A stretch of DNA of 64,000 nt from Flammula alnicola (lineage: Eukaryota > Basidiomycota > Agaricomycetes > Agaricales > Strophariaceae). Position numbers and translations under genes: made by a program. Each line of letters starts with the position of its first letter. The stretch's first letter is position 1. The DNA lies in contig JADNRV010000077.1 of the NCBI GenBank assembly GCA_015499995.1, positions 62,001-126,000 of the forward strand, written 5' to 3'. The notes below the pieces were generated by a model. That model saw nothing but the letters and a program-made list of their open reading frames with translations, made no database searches and was not told the origin of the DNA. This document shows positions 21,802-33,850 of this stretch, piece by piece.

Positions 21802-24800
21802 CTAATTCTTCTTGCGCTTGAAGGAGGGAAGGAAGCTTCCTTTATGGATGCGGAAAAGATAGGTGAGAACGAAGACGAGGAAGACCTGTAAAGTTTTAGG
21901 TTAGCTTGGAAATGGAAGAGACAAGCAAGACCGCTAATCGTACATTGAAAAAGATGAACACCACGACGAGACCGAAGTTGCGCCAGTGGTGATCATAGAA
22001 AATATTAAATGCGTGTTCCAGGAATTGATCCGTCGTGCGAATGCTGCAGAACTGGCAGGCAGTCGACGCGGCAGGGTTCTCTAAATATCCACCGGCGAAC
22101 GACATGTATGGAGTCATGTATTGTTCACAAGTCATCCCGGAAGGTGGGTTGACAGTGACGAACTCAACTGCAGAGCAGTTGACCTGTTGGCGACCGAGAG
22201 CTTGACCGAGCAACCCCTCGATAAGGTAGGTGTAAGGCGACAGACGGTACATCCATCGCCACCAGCCGAGTTGACTGAAAGGCTGTAGGACACCATTGCT
22301 GAAGAGGAAGATCGGGTTAGCACCGAAACAGTTTTGGGGAAGTCATGACGTACAAGGTGATCACGAATGAGAACAAGAACGAGAATAAAACGGCAGCGAT
22401 CTCGGCGCTAGGTGCCATAGCGGCAACTGCCTATTAGACAGAAGCGGAAGTCAGATCTTTGATCCTTTGGGATAAACGAAAGGCGATGCTCACTTGACCA
22501 AAGGTAGTATAATAGGATGGGAAGACGATCACGATCATGAGGAATGTGTAACCGGCTCTGGAAGTTTCGAAACCAACGGTCCAGTACCAGGTGAAGAAAA
22601 GGATCAGGGACCCCAAGATATTCCAGGGCAACTCGATCAGGATCTGCGATGCCACCAAAGCGGACCAGCTATACATGCGACTGGGACGTTCACGGATTTC
22701 GTAGATGGTCCGCATATTGATGAACGGGACTTGAAGTTGGTTGGACAAAGGTACGCTACGAAGAAAGGTCGTAAACGAGTGTTTATTTGTCTCCTGTAAG
22801 GAGATAATTTACCTGAGAATAGTCGCCATGAAAATTGCCTGCAGGACTGTAAGCAAAGTAAGCAAGAAGTAAACAGTCATGGACGTACGAAAAGCTTGTT
22901 CTGCGTTCCTTGCTGACTATCCTTCGCCTTGAAGAACGTGAAACCAATGAACAATCCTCCGATAGCGTTTAGGATTAATTTGGACATGAGATAGCTAGGG
23001 TCTCTCCAGTGTGCGTCAGAATCACGCTTTAGAAGTTCCCACATCTGGTAAGGCCACGATGTTGCAAATTCCGAGTGGATTTCAGTTGTGACTGCGGGCC
23101 GATTCCTGCCCTCGGTGTGGATGTTGTCGAGTTCTTGTTGTACTTGCTTCGACTCTGGCGACAGCTGCCATATATCATACCAGTTCTGTTCGCTGGTTGC
23201 GGTGGCACCAGCCCCGATGACATCGAGCATGTATTCGGCGCTGTGAAAATGATGAGGATGAATGCTGCTCGCCCAAAGACACACGACTTACGGGTTCTCG
23301 TGAGTAAGACATGTTCGAGCACCGTTCCTCTCGAAATAGGCGATCAGGGAGGTCGCGTTATGGCCAATATCACCGAAGTAAACAGTCTGTCCTCCCTTGC
23401 GGAGAAGGAGGATTCGATCGAACACCTGTATTAAATGTTTCAATAATTATCGCCACGTTTTAGCTAAAGAACGGACCTGGAAAAGCTCAGCAGATGGCTG
23501 AAAGAAAAAGAGAAAAGTCAATAAATTTCCTTTAAGTCATATCACTCCCCAGCATACCTGATGGATCCTGTAAGTTTATCAGCGAGATGCGTGTTAGATT
23601 ATACAAAGTGAACACGTACGTGCACAGAATAGCTTGACCTTTGTCAGCGAGTGTTCGCAGGAATGATATGATGGCCCAGGCGCTCTGAGAGTCAAGCCCG
23701 GAAGTCGGTTCATCCAAGAATAAGAGAAGCTTGGGCTACATAAAGACTCAGTGAATGATCTTTGGCTCAAATAAGATGGACACACTTTGGCAGCCAGCTC
23801 GACCGCAATGGTCGTACGTTTCTTGTGCTCGATGCTCAAAGATCCAACAGACGCATCGGCATAAGCCTCCAGACCGCACATCTCTAGGCACTTCTCAACA
23901 CTAAAACAAACGATGTTACCAAACTGTACAAGTTAAAGACGAAGGACCTACTATGCTTCCTTTTCGGCGAGAGGCACCGATGGGGGCTGACGAAGTTTTG
24001 CAGAGAACAAGAGCGCTTCGCGAACAGTGGAGAAAGGTACGTGAGTATCCATTTGTTGACAGTAACCCCTGTAAAACATGTAAGTGAACAGGGAAATCGC
24101 CCAATATCTATGACCACGTACGATTGCGATTGGAAGTCGGCAGGCAAAGTCTGGCCGTTGACAAATCGATCGCCAGTAACCACGCCTGTGTCAGTCCTCA
24201 TGGCAAGAACGTTCAAGAGCGTGGTTTTCCCTGCTCCGGACTCTCCCATCAGTGCAGTGAGTTTGCCAGGGGCGACATAGCCAGATACGTCAGCGAGCAA
24301 CTGTCGATCCTCCTTACCGGGGATAGGTACTGTGTAGTTGAGATTTCGCCAGGAGAAAATATCGGTCATACGAGGAGCCGCCGAAGGTGTCGAAGCATCT
24401 GCTGGTTCGGAACTTTTTTCCTCAAGGACCTTTTCATTCCCGTCAACACCCTCTCTTCGTCGCCGGCGGTAGATTTCATAGTCCTCGGCCTCGAGCCGCG
24501 CTTAAAGAGTGTGACCGGGGTATCGGTAGACATAGACGTGTTCATTTCCGTGAAAACCAGGAGCGCCACGATGAAGCCTACACCAAAGGCGACGACGATA
24601 CCGAAATTCTACGCCCAGTATTTAGTGAGGGGAATGAAAGCGTCAAGAGAAAGTTAAAATACCATCCAGGTATTTGACCATTCGAATTCATACGACAACT
24701 TCAAAAAGCGACTGCCATCGACGAAGGGCTGACCGGGTACAGATCCGACAGTAGTACAAACTTGATTTGCGAGTGTGACGTTCTCGTATCCAGGTCCTTG

Positions 24801-27731
24801 CGGAACAAGATTCGAACAGGCTGCTTCGAGGGTCCGGAACTCGTTCGTCATGATCGCCTCAAAGCTAGAAATCGTCATTTAGAAAAAACATGACGGTATT
24901 GTAACATCATAACTTACCCATATTTCAAGGGCTGACGTTGAATATCAGGATTACATGTCTGTTGGAAGCAAGAAGGGAAAAGTGCTTACATTGATGTAAG
25001 TAATCCATCGTAAAGCGCCTATCATCGTGGGTTTGGGAATGTTATAACCTGACATGTACGAATCAGACACGTGAAGGAAGGACGTGAAGAAAAGGAATAT
25101 ACCGGTGTAAATAGACAACGCGAGAACTGAGAGACCAGCGAAACTCTGAGCGGCGGCCTCCGACGGGAAAGCAGCAGCGATAGCGCGGAACCAGCCCTTC
25201 ATTGTCAACGACATCGCGAACAAGAACAAGAAAAAGACGCTAGAAGAGGGGGAAAATGAGGGCGCGCAGTTGCAGACTTTAATCATATTTCTTACAAGAA
25301 TTGACCCTAAAATAGGACTCATCAGTAAAGAAGAAGAATTCTGGTATTTTATACCAAGGACCTACAGGTGATCTTTGGAGGCCGACCATGAAGTAGATAA
25401 TGATCGAGAAGACGGACGAGGTTGCAAAAGTGATGGGGATGTCGACCAGAGTGAGAGCCAAGGCCTCGACGAAGGGGTGGTAAAGAGCGGCCTTTTGATG
25501 CCTATTCACGATCGGTCGTTGAGAATAGAGAGCAGGAATTTCAGCCATCGTTGACAGTGCTGAGAACAAGAGAGCACTTCGAGGTGTGTCAGTTTGCCGG
25601 TCCTGAGTGACGCACAAAGAAACTAGAAAAACTCACAAGAAAAGAACACCTCCGCGAGAGAAGAACGCACTCGTAGCTTTTGGAGCGTTCAGGAAGACGG
25701 AACCCATGATAAGACCCTGGAAAACATAGGAACTTTGGATCCCATGTCGTGAGGAATGCACCTTGTTACCGTAGGTGATAAAGAGACTCACAATAGGACG
25801 AGGAACGTATTAAGCTTATTACCCAGAATGATTTGCACCCTCCTACGCATAACGATCTCCGCCTGCTGAGGGATGCTCAACAAATACGGGCTGGCATACC
25901 ACGATAATCAGTAAAAAACATGTTTGTAATCAAGGTTTCTTTTTTCCTGCACGTACCTTGCTTTGCGACTCCGCTTCGCAAGTTCGGCTCGCGCGCTCTC
26001 GATATACGCCGTCTTCTTCTCTGGGCTTCCGACGAATTCGTCCATGTAGGCGTCCAATTCCGCCGCGTTGGCTTTTCCAGGTTCTGACTTGAGGAAATAG
26101 TCGGCAAATTCAGCAGCAGTGCGTGGCTGGTTTGAGAACCCAGCCCGCGAAATACGAGCATTGGGATCTGTGACGGCGACGAGGAAGTCGGCCGTGGTTT
26201 GACGATTGGCTGGCTCGTACCTAGCGAAGATAAAATGAAAGTAAAAGTAAACATCTAAACGACAGCACTGTGGGGTCATGGTAGGAACGCACCCCATGTC
26301 CATAAAGTACTGCTTCGCCTCACTTGCAAGGCCGAAATAAGCCATCCGCCCTTCGTAGATAACGCACACCTTATCAAAATACTCGTACAGCGACTCCCCA
26401 GCTTGATAAATAGAAACGAGGGTGGTCTGCTCGAAGGTATCGGTGGCAACCCGCAAGGCTCGGACGAACTCCAAGGCCGTACTTGCGTCGAGACCACGAG
26501 TCGAGCTGAACAGGAGGAGAAGGTTCAATACAGGTCAGAGTGGGACAGCATAGGAAACTCACTTATCCCAAGCACCTATACAACTTCTAGACGCCAAACC
26601 TTCCGCAATAGAGACACGCTTCTTCTCTCCACCACTGACTCCACGAATGGCGGCATCACCGACGGGAGTAGTCAGAGTATGACGTAGACCAAATATTGTG
26701 GCGAGAACGGTCGTTAACACACCCGCATAGTCCTTACGCGACCCCCCAGGGCGAACTCGCGGCGTGCGAGCCGCAGCTGCGAACCGGAGAGTCTGATCGA
26801 CTGATAAAGTCGGGAAGTGCACATCGTCCTCTGGGCAATATTGGACGTCGCCACGGAAGTGCTTCCTCAGATCTTCTGAGGTGATAGAATCGTAATGGAC
26901 ATCGCCGTGCACGGAGTGGTATTCCTGTCGGTGATTTGCCAATGTCTTCAAAAGGGTGCTACAGCCAGAACCGGGACTTCCCAAGACAACTAATCGATCG
27001 TGAGTTAGCTGATAAGATCGGAGGTGTGGAGATAAAACATCACATCGACTCACGGAGCATCTCTCCTGGCTTCACCACACCTTCAAATCCGGACAGGATA
27101 TCACGAAGATTCGGGTGTCGCGCGTGCTGTACCTTCTCAAGAATAACCTGTGGATTGAAGAACGACCCCAGCGTCGGCAAGAACGAATTGGAGGCAGCGA
27201 CACCAACAACACGGAGGTCGCGAAAGCCGATTCCAAGCGACCGTGCCTTTATTTGAGCGTCCTCGCGTCTGAAAAATGTCAGTAAAAAGGTTTCTTGAAA
27301 ACTATGGGAAATACTGACTTTCTTACGGCTCGACGGAGTGTCTTTTCGAAATCAAACGGTTCGTCAAGGACGCGCAGTGTTGCAGTAGAGCTTTCCGATG
27401 ACCGACGAGCTTGTTCGCGTTTCTCCTCTTCGTTCCGACGGGTCAGAGTTCGTCGAAGCTCGAGAACACCGGCAGGGTCGAAAAAGTCGACATCGACATG
27501 CGATACTGAGGAATTGCGTCGCTGTCTGGAAAATTCTGGCTTTCCAGACGCATGAGGCGGGTGCTCGTGGTGTAAATGGTGACGGTGGTCATCTTCTTCG
27601 TCCTTCGAGGATGTTGGCTGCACCGGGGTGTCGATACCCAAAAGTGTCGGCTGAGATGGAGCACGAGAGATAGTGCGCGAGGGTGTCTCCTCTTCAATGT
27701 CGTTCAAAAGGGGTGGCTGTGAGTCCGACAT
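21802..27731 (-). CDS. PDR-type full-size ABC transporter
   Basis: Plasma-membrane ATP-driven efflux pump of the fungal pleiotropic drug resistance (ABCG) family, layout NBD1-TMD1-NBD2-TMD2. ATG at 27731; TAG at 21802-21804; many exons with short introns. The N-terminal 150 residues are polar. NBD1 has the family-typical degenerate Walker [17 protein letters not shown], signature [13 protein letters not shown] and [12 protein letters not shown], formed across an intron. TMD1 follows (24.6-25.9 kb region). NBD2 has canonical Walker [13 protein letters not shown], a degenerate signature [18 protein letters not shown] and Walker [12 protein letters not shown] with CTIHQPS. TMD2 ends with a Cys-rich external loop and a basic tail FKRKKN. 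Every conserved block was found in frame, so the gene looks intact. Likely exports xenobiotics or sterol-like and secondary compounds; substrate unknown. Confidence 0.93.
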
Positions 27732-28200
27732 CGTGGACAGATGAAAGGACGAAAGCCTTTCCGTCTCTCCCTAAGTATGCAGCTTTGTAGAGGAAGACAA
27801 GAGCGACGAAAGTAATCGGCACCTCGTACGGCGGCCGCATTGGAAGTGTTCACTAAGCCCAATTATGATGGCGTAATTGCGGTTGACACGCATCCTTTGT
27901 TAAATTTCACAAGCATCGCAAATTAAGTACTTGACCCATAGAGACGTTACGCCACGCGTTTCGAGTACTGTAAGTCCCAGAAATTTAGTCTTCAGAAATG
28001 TTCTATAAGGGTTGCGTACATTCATTCTTATGGCATCCTCTGGCATCCTGTTAAAGTGCTCATACTGTATGCCCACGTCTGGACAGAAGCGGGTTTCGTT
28101 GAGGTCAAAATTTCAGTATGATTCCGCTTTTTTGAAACGGAAACAAATCTCAGCAATGCTGACGAAGTGCGTTTACGTAATGCTTGGCGGCCCACCTTAC
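27732..28200. other. ABC transporter upstream region
   Basis: Promoter side of the transporter. No coding frame is recognised; no clear regulatory motif is claimed. Confidence 0.4.
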
Positions 28201-28305
28201 GATGTTCCCGGCGCCCGCCCTGAGGCTGCGGAACGGAGCCAAGTGTTTGATCCGAGATTTCAGCTGGTTTAGTCTCCGTTCCGCAGGGCGGGCGCCGGGA
28301 ACATC
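28201..28305. repeat. GC-rich long inverted repeat
   Basis: The arm 28201-28221 plus 28228-28238 is perfectly complementary to the arm 28274-28305 (32 bp). The left arm has a 6-nt insertion (gaggct, 28222-28227). The loop is 35 nt. Outside it, cggcggccc-like blocks also face each other (28186-28193 and about 28331-28340). It stands out by GC content from the AT-rich surroundings. No ORF. Confidence 0.85.
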
Positions 28306-28340
28306 ATGGGTAAGTCCTACTACTAAGCGCGGGCCGCCGA

Positions 28341-28729
28341 GAAAAAAGACAAGATTAAATACTTAAGCTCTTTCGCAATTTGAATTAATAATAACTAATA
28401 ACTGACCCAAAGACCACACCCTGCCGTAAAGCTCGCGTCGCCATAGCTCTGCATGCACATCACCCTATCGCCGAGTTTGCAATTTACTCAGTGTAGATTA
28501 GATTTTTCTCCATATTGTCGACGCGTCTTTTTTCAGCGTGTCGAGCCTTTGTCTCATTGGGGTGGGATCCTAATTTAGACCTCCTGCCGAAGCGATTTAT
28601 TACAGCCACCCAGGCTTGGTATTTGGACTTCAAGGAAAATATGTCGCTTCCCCGGCACTTTAAGTATCTGGATTTAAGTGAGAAATATATTAACTGGAGG
28701 TTACAAGACGCTTGTTGGAAATAGTGGTC
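28341..28729. other. intergenic, no gene seen
   Basis: AT-rich sequence holding a 69-codon frame (28515-28724) with no recognisable feature. Confidence 0.4.
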
Positions 28730-29850
28730 CTAATCTGACTCGTATAGCTCTCTAGCAATTTGCCCCATCTTCAAAAGATGGTCACCCCATAACGTTGTGT
28801 CGTTTTGTTTCTCAGTGTCAGGCTCCTCGAAAGGATCGAATCCGGAATCTCCGCCGTACCATGATAAGAGTTGTTGTTGTGCTCTTGTTGCATGTTCTGA
28901 GGCGAGAAAGGCCTTTTTGACATCGTTCCATCCAGTGACACCGTGCGTATCTTCAACTGGGCAACGTCCTATGGAAGATGCATCAGTATCGTCTCGGAGA
29001 GATCAATGGTCATTCTAGATACATACCTGAGGCTGATATGAAGAAGGGTTTGATATCCTTGGCTGGTCTGGTTCCTTGGAGGGTAAGTTCATGTTCCCAA
29101 CAGTCCTTGATCATCGGCGAATAAGATTGTGTTATGATCAATACCGCGCGTCGCGACATCTAAGTGATGAAGAAAACTTACCCCAAGGTCATAGGTGTAA
29201 ACCAATGTCGCGATCCCTTCTTCATTGGTTATCCTACTTTTGAATCTTCCATTTGAACCATACACATCTCGGAGAGTGACGCGGTGTTCGAACTCGGGAA
29301 GTTCCTCATCGTCGAAGGAGTCCTGGTATAGTTCCTCGGGCCCAATATCGAGAACTTTATCGTTGTGCGAGAATGACGTATGCCGTGGGCCTCTGTGAGC
29401 CCTGCTGTAAAACGCGAACTCGTGCATATGCGTCGTTTCCCAACCCATCGCGTATTGAATCGTCCAATGTAATTGTTCAAATGTGTACCACGATGGAATT
29501 TCAAACGTGCGGTTTATAACTGGCGAGGAAGAGTCGACGAGAGTCAGATCAAAAATATACGCGTCGCTGCGGAGAGGCTTGTAAGTGGGATAGTGGGATG
29601 GCGCCTCGAATAAGTACAGGCGAACATTACTTACCATCCACAAAATGAGAGATGTCGACTGCAATCCTAACACTTAAGCGTTAGGAATGTCGTTCCTATC
29701 AGAAGGTAATGCGTGAATGTTTGTACTTACATTGTCGCGGCATTCTGCACTGCAGTAGTTCATGGCCTTACAACCCCTTGGGCACAAAAAATTGCCCGCA
29801 AGATTATCGCATGAAGGAACAGAACATGAAACAGGAGTTGAATCGTCCAT
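28730..29850 (-). CDS. MYND-finger plus pRiA4-ORF3-like protein
   Basis: ATG at 29850; exon 1 (29731-29850) encodes a zinc-finger start with Cys spacing of the MYND type (CPRGCKAMNYCSAEC). The large exon encodes a plasmid pRiA4b ORF-3-like domain: SDAYIFDLTL, WYTFEQLHWTIQYAMGW, MHEFAF, and VTLRDVYG followed by LVYTYDLG. Across a GT-AG intron comes DCWEHELTLQG, and the last exon has the CPVEDTHGVTGW block and GDSGFDPFEEPD before TAG at 28730-28732. The pRiA4 domain is found in bacterial transposon-linked and plasmid proteins and in fungi as MYND fusions; its function is unknown. The usual last His/Cys pair of MYND is not evident at the exon 1/2 junction, so that splice site is uncertain. A decayed relative lies at 20.9-21.4 kb. 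Confidence 0.82.
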
Positions 29851-30355
29851 AACTTTCGCTGCTATCCTGTATGTGCTCGCTGCTCCGAGGCAAAAGGAAG
29901 GAGATGTAGTCTGTAGGGGGAATTGCACAGAAATTTTGTGGAAGCGCCTTCTAGCACGTGATCGTTCTAATGAAAGTATTTTCAATTTTGCGCTTTTGTG
30001 GTTATTGTTTGCGTTCCATTTTGCACTTTAAGTAGATTCTGCAGGAGGGGCCATTCTGGATCTAGATTTCAGCGGTTTTGTTGTTCAAGGACAGATTATT
30101 GAAACCATACATATCCGAGTCTGTAGGTACCGGGGATTAGAGCAACACCCAACCTCTGGACGGGATGACATCCAACTCTAAAGAACTTATTTAAAATGGC
30201 ACACTGTTATTGGTAGACGATAAGAAAAAGATCCGGATAGATAGGTACTCGACTCCATGGAAGTAAACCGCCACAATTTTTCAGTTTTGAAGGAAAACAA
30301 CCACCGAATTAAGCACGTTCAATTCGAGTGAGTTAGCGAGTCGGGGGGATGACCC
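29851..30355. other. intergenic, no gene seen
   Basis: Between two minus-strand genes: promoter of the MYND/pRiA4 gene and 3' flank of P450 copy 2. No supported ORF. Confidence 0.45.
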
Positions 30356-32558
30356 TTAGAAGAAGTCCTGGTTTATGCCCGATCGGATAAGCATTTCAGC
30401 ATCCTTGGAGCGAGGAGAGATGGAGCATTTGTACGGCTTTGGTGTGCTGGTAGCGCGTCATACGTTAACTGCTGAATAACATCAAAGAGATCAATTCTCA
30501 CCAAACGAGAGCAGAGATATATTCGTGGCTAGGTTCAATAACGTTGCCGTTCTCATCCACCGCTTTCTTAATATCGAAAACCGAGATTATAGATGCCACA
30601 GCAATCCAAACGGCGGAAAAGGCCATGTAGCGCCCAGGACAAATACTAGAAAAGATTCAGTACACGTGCGACAGCTTAGACAGAGAATATATACCGTCGT
30701 CCAAAACCCCAGCAAGCGTGAGCAGGATCGCGAACAGATTTGTCGATCTTGCCGTCCTTCATGAAACGATCCGGGTTGAAGGTGAACGGATCAGGATAGA
30801 TTTCTTCGTTATGGAGCATGGCCCTATTGATTATGTCGTTAGTACGAAAGCAGCACCAAGATAGTAAACGAGATTATACCATGCATTCGGAATAATAATA
30901 GAACCCGCCGGAAGTCGATAGCCCTTGTATTCATCATCAACATGAAGGAGATGAGGGATAGCTGACGAGAAAGTTGAAGGGAGAGTCTATGTTACAAATG
31001 TGGCGTACGAACCTATTGGAACGACATCTCTCCAGCGAAGAGTTTCCTTAACGATGGCCGTAATATAAGGCAAGGCAGGCTCATCGTCGAAGTCGGGGAG
31101 ATGCCCAGGTTTCAGGACGCGATCCAATTCTTCCTGAGCTTTCTTCAAGACGTGAGGCTTGTCAAGCAGACCGAGGATGCACGAGGCGATAGCTGCAACG
31201 GTCTATATTTATTTCAGTACGACCTCATATTGGATAGTTATAATAGCGTACCGAGTCGGAGCCAGCTGTTGAATGCGTCGAAATGAGTATCACGTCAACG
31301 AAATGGGCATGTATAGTGACTGACCGGCGTACATGGTTCCAGCTGCGCCTTGAATGATGTCCTCTGTATACGCCGAATCCCGTGTCCCATCATTCATCTT
31401 TTCAAGACTGAGAGATGCGACACAAGGAGGCGAAACGCCGGCAGCCTGTCGAATATTTTACATGAGGAACACATTCATATGCATCGACAACATACCATAT
31501 TTTTCTTCGTAGCCGCAAAGGGTACTTCAATCATTGCTATTGCCAATTTCTTCCATTCCTTTGCCTTCTTCTGAAATCCAGCACCAGGCACCCATTCCGG
31601 GACGTATTTCAAGAAGGGAAGCACGTCGACCAAGAAGGCTCCAGGTACCGCAGCTGCGACTAAAGGATGGACTCCCTCTTCTGATGTCTTAATGTAAGGA
31701 TCGTTTTCGGCCTTAACTTCCAACCCGTATGCAATGGAGATAACGGTCTCGCCAGCCATGCTTGTTCACCTTACATCAGAATCTAAACAATGGATGAATA
31801 TAACAACGTAAAACGTACTGCCTGAGGTTCCCAATAATGTCATCTGCGTTATCGAGGAATCTATTGAGTAGGTTGCGTGTCGCTTTCAGTGAATGTGGTC
31901 GGAATCGAAGTGCCGCCGAAGGATGGAAGTTGTGATGCATGAGACGACGATTTCGGCGCCTAAGTAAATCCTGAGGGAGTGGCGATACGAGCTTTCTATT
32001 GTCATGCTTACCATCGTTCCCCTATGGGGATAAGGTAAATTAGTATACTTTTATGTCTAGGATAAAGGGGGCGTCGCACCATATTCCATGAAGCCGAAGT
32101 TGAAGCTCCACCCCATTAATTCGTTGATCATAGGCATTCTTGCTCTGAGCGTGTTGAATATGAGATAAGCGCCCTATATCGATAGAATAGCTTCGCACCT
32201 CCCGGAATAAATAGACGACCGTTTCTCAAGGAGATCGGTGGCCACTTCCGATGTATCCAAAACGATAAGCCTAGTGCCTGCAATGTTAAGGTGCATAATG
32301 TCGGTGCCTGTGACATTCTTATTAGTGTCTTATACCGAAGACGAAAGCGTATGGCGCACCGAGTTCCTTTGACCACTTGTGGTATGTTTGCCACTCAAAG
32401 CTGGTTGGAATGTCTTTGAGATTCCCGATCAACGGCAGTCCTTTCGGACCAGGGGGAAGTGGTAAATGAGAGAATGGACGCGAATTGGCACGTTTAAAGG
32501 AGAGGTAAAGAACGACGAGAAAAGCCGCCAGAGCTACGAGCAGATCGAGCGGGGGCAT
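30356..32558 (-). CDS. cytochrome P450 monooxygenase, copy 2
   Basis: Close paralogue of the P450 at 2.6-4.9 kb. The ATG at 32558 opens a membrane helix (LLVALAAFLVVLYLSF) and PPGPKGLPLIGN. The I-helix AGSDST is encoded by a 14-nt exon (31252-31265) as in copy 1. K-helix ETLRW, NPDRF and the haem loop FGFGRR/ICPGR follow, split by an intron; this copy keeps the common CPGR form where copy 1 has CAGR. The last exon, after a GTGAGA...CCAG intron, encodes PKPYKCSISPRS and ends at TAA 30356-30358. All inspected splices keep the frame, so the gene looks functional. The two copies match in intron positions and in the segment around the last exon, so duplication probably included flanking DNA. Substrate unknown. 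Confidence 0.9.
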
Positions 32559-33850
32559 GATACCAGCGAGTGACGGAGTGTTATTCTTGACTGGTGATTT
32601 ATGGAGAGAAGATATTCAATTGCGAGTTGACGCATAAAATATAAACCGCGACATGCCTTAAGCTGACTTTCTCAAGCTGTCAGGGAAGAGGGTCATTCCC
32701 ATTTAAAAGAGTGATGTTGTCTGATAGAAGTGCAGGGATGCATCAGATAAGTTTTCCTTTTTGCAGCCCAGGGTGCTCCTTCGCGACGGTCTAGGGTAAA
32801 TGCAGCTGAACAACAGAGCAGTTTCGACAGCGACAGAAGGGAAAGGCCATAGAGCATCAACGTGCCGTTTTGAACATCTACAAGCGCTCTAATGGCTTCA
32901 TCGATGGCTGTACTCATCGTTGCGAGACTTTCACGCAAAGGCGCAGCTGAAGGGAGTCGGACAACCAGTGGCCACACGTGAGAATACTTATGTTTTCAGG
33001 CACAAGTATATATTCTGCCAACAATCAAGGGCAGCAAAGTTTAGGCACACATCACGTTACTTATGTGGGCAACAGCAACCGGGACCCACAACAGCATCCT
33101 CTAGCCACTAGAAGCAGGTTTTCTTACGAGATGGAAGCAAGCTGAGCAGGCTTACTAACGCCATGGCATAAGATCAAACAAACTTCGGAATGCAATGAGG
33201 CGCTTCTGACTCCAGGCTGAACAAGGACGAGGCCACATTTTTTGTCCGAACCTCCTAGCGAAAAAATTTGAGCCCATCGTGGCATCCGAACATCTGGGCG
33301 CAAAAGGCAACTATCACGAGAAAGAAAATGACTGTGGTGAAGACAAGTTTTCTATGGGCTCTAGACAGTTTCTACACCTTGTCCGAGGAAGAATTTTTTG
33401 GGGCCTCCCACCAATTATCATAGGTCGTGCTGAACATTTGGTTGAGGAAATTTGGCCTTGACACCGAAGGGCGACAGAAGGTGCGCGTCATTTAAATAAG
33501 TACCGCAAGTGGAAATGTCGGCTTCTGAGAAGACTAACACACCGCACTTTCTGGTGAGTTTCTCCGAGTCCGACGTACACCCTCGCCACCTGTTGCGTAC
33601 ATTAGCATTAGGGGCAGAAGTCCCAGAAAAATCAAGAAGTCATTTCGATCGCTCATCAGAAAGAAGAGGGATTTCCTCCAAAGTTTCTCCAGCGCGACGA
33701 AACAGGACAAAATGCGTTGCCGCTTGAGAAGTGGTTTAAAGTCGCCGAAAGATGTAGGCGGACCGCTCGGTACCGGAGGCGGGCCGGTAAAGGGGCTGAG
33801 CATTCGCTCAAAACATGGACGGCGGAAGGGAAACCAGAGCGATAAGCACC
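32559..33850. other. intergenic between divergent genes
   Basis: Upstream region of P450 copy 2 and of the DUF2264 gene. A 94-codon minus frame (32693-32977) has some hydrophobic pattern but no recognised family or splice partners, so it is not called. Confidence 0.4.
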
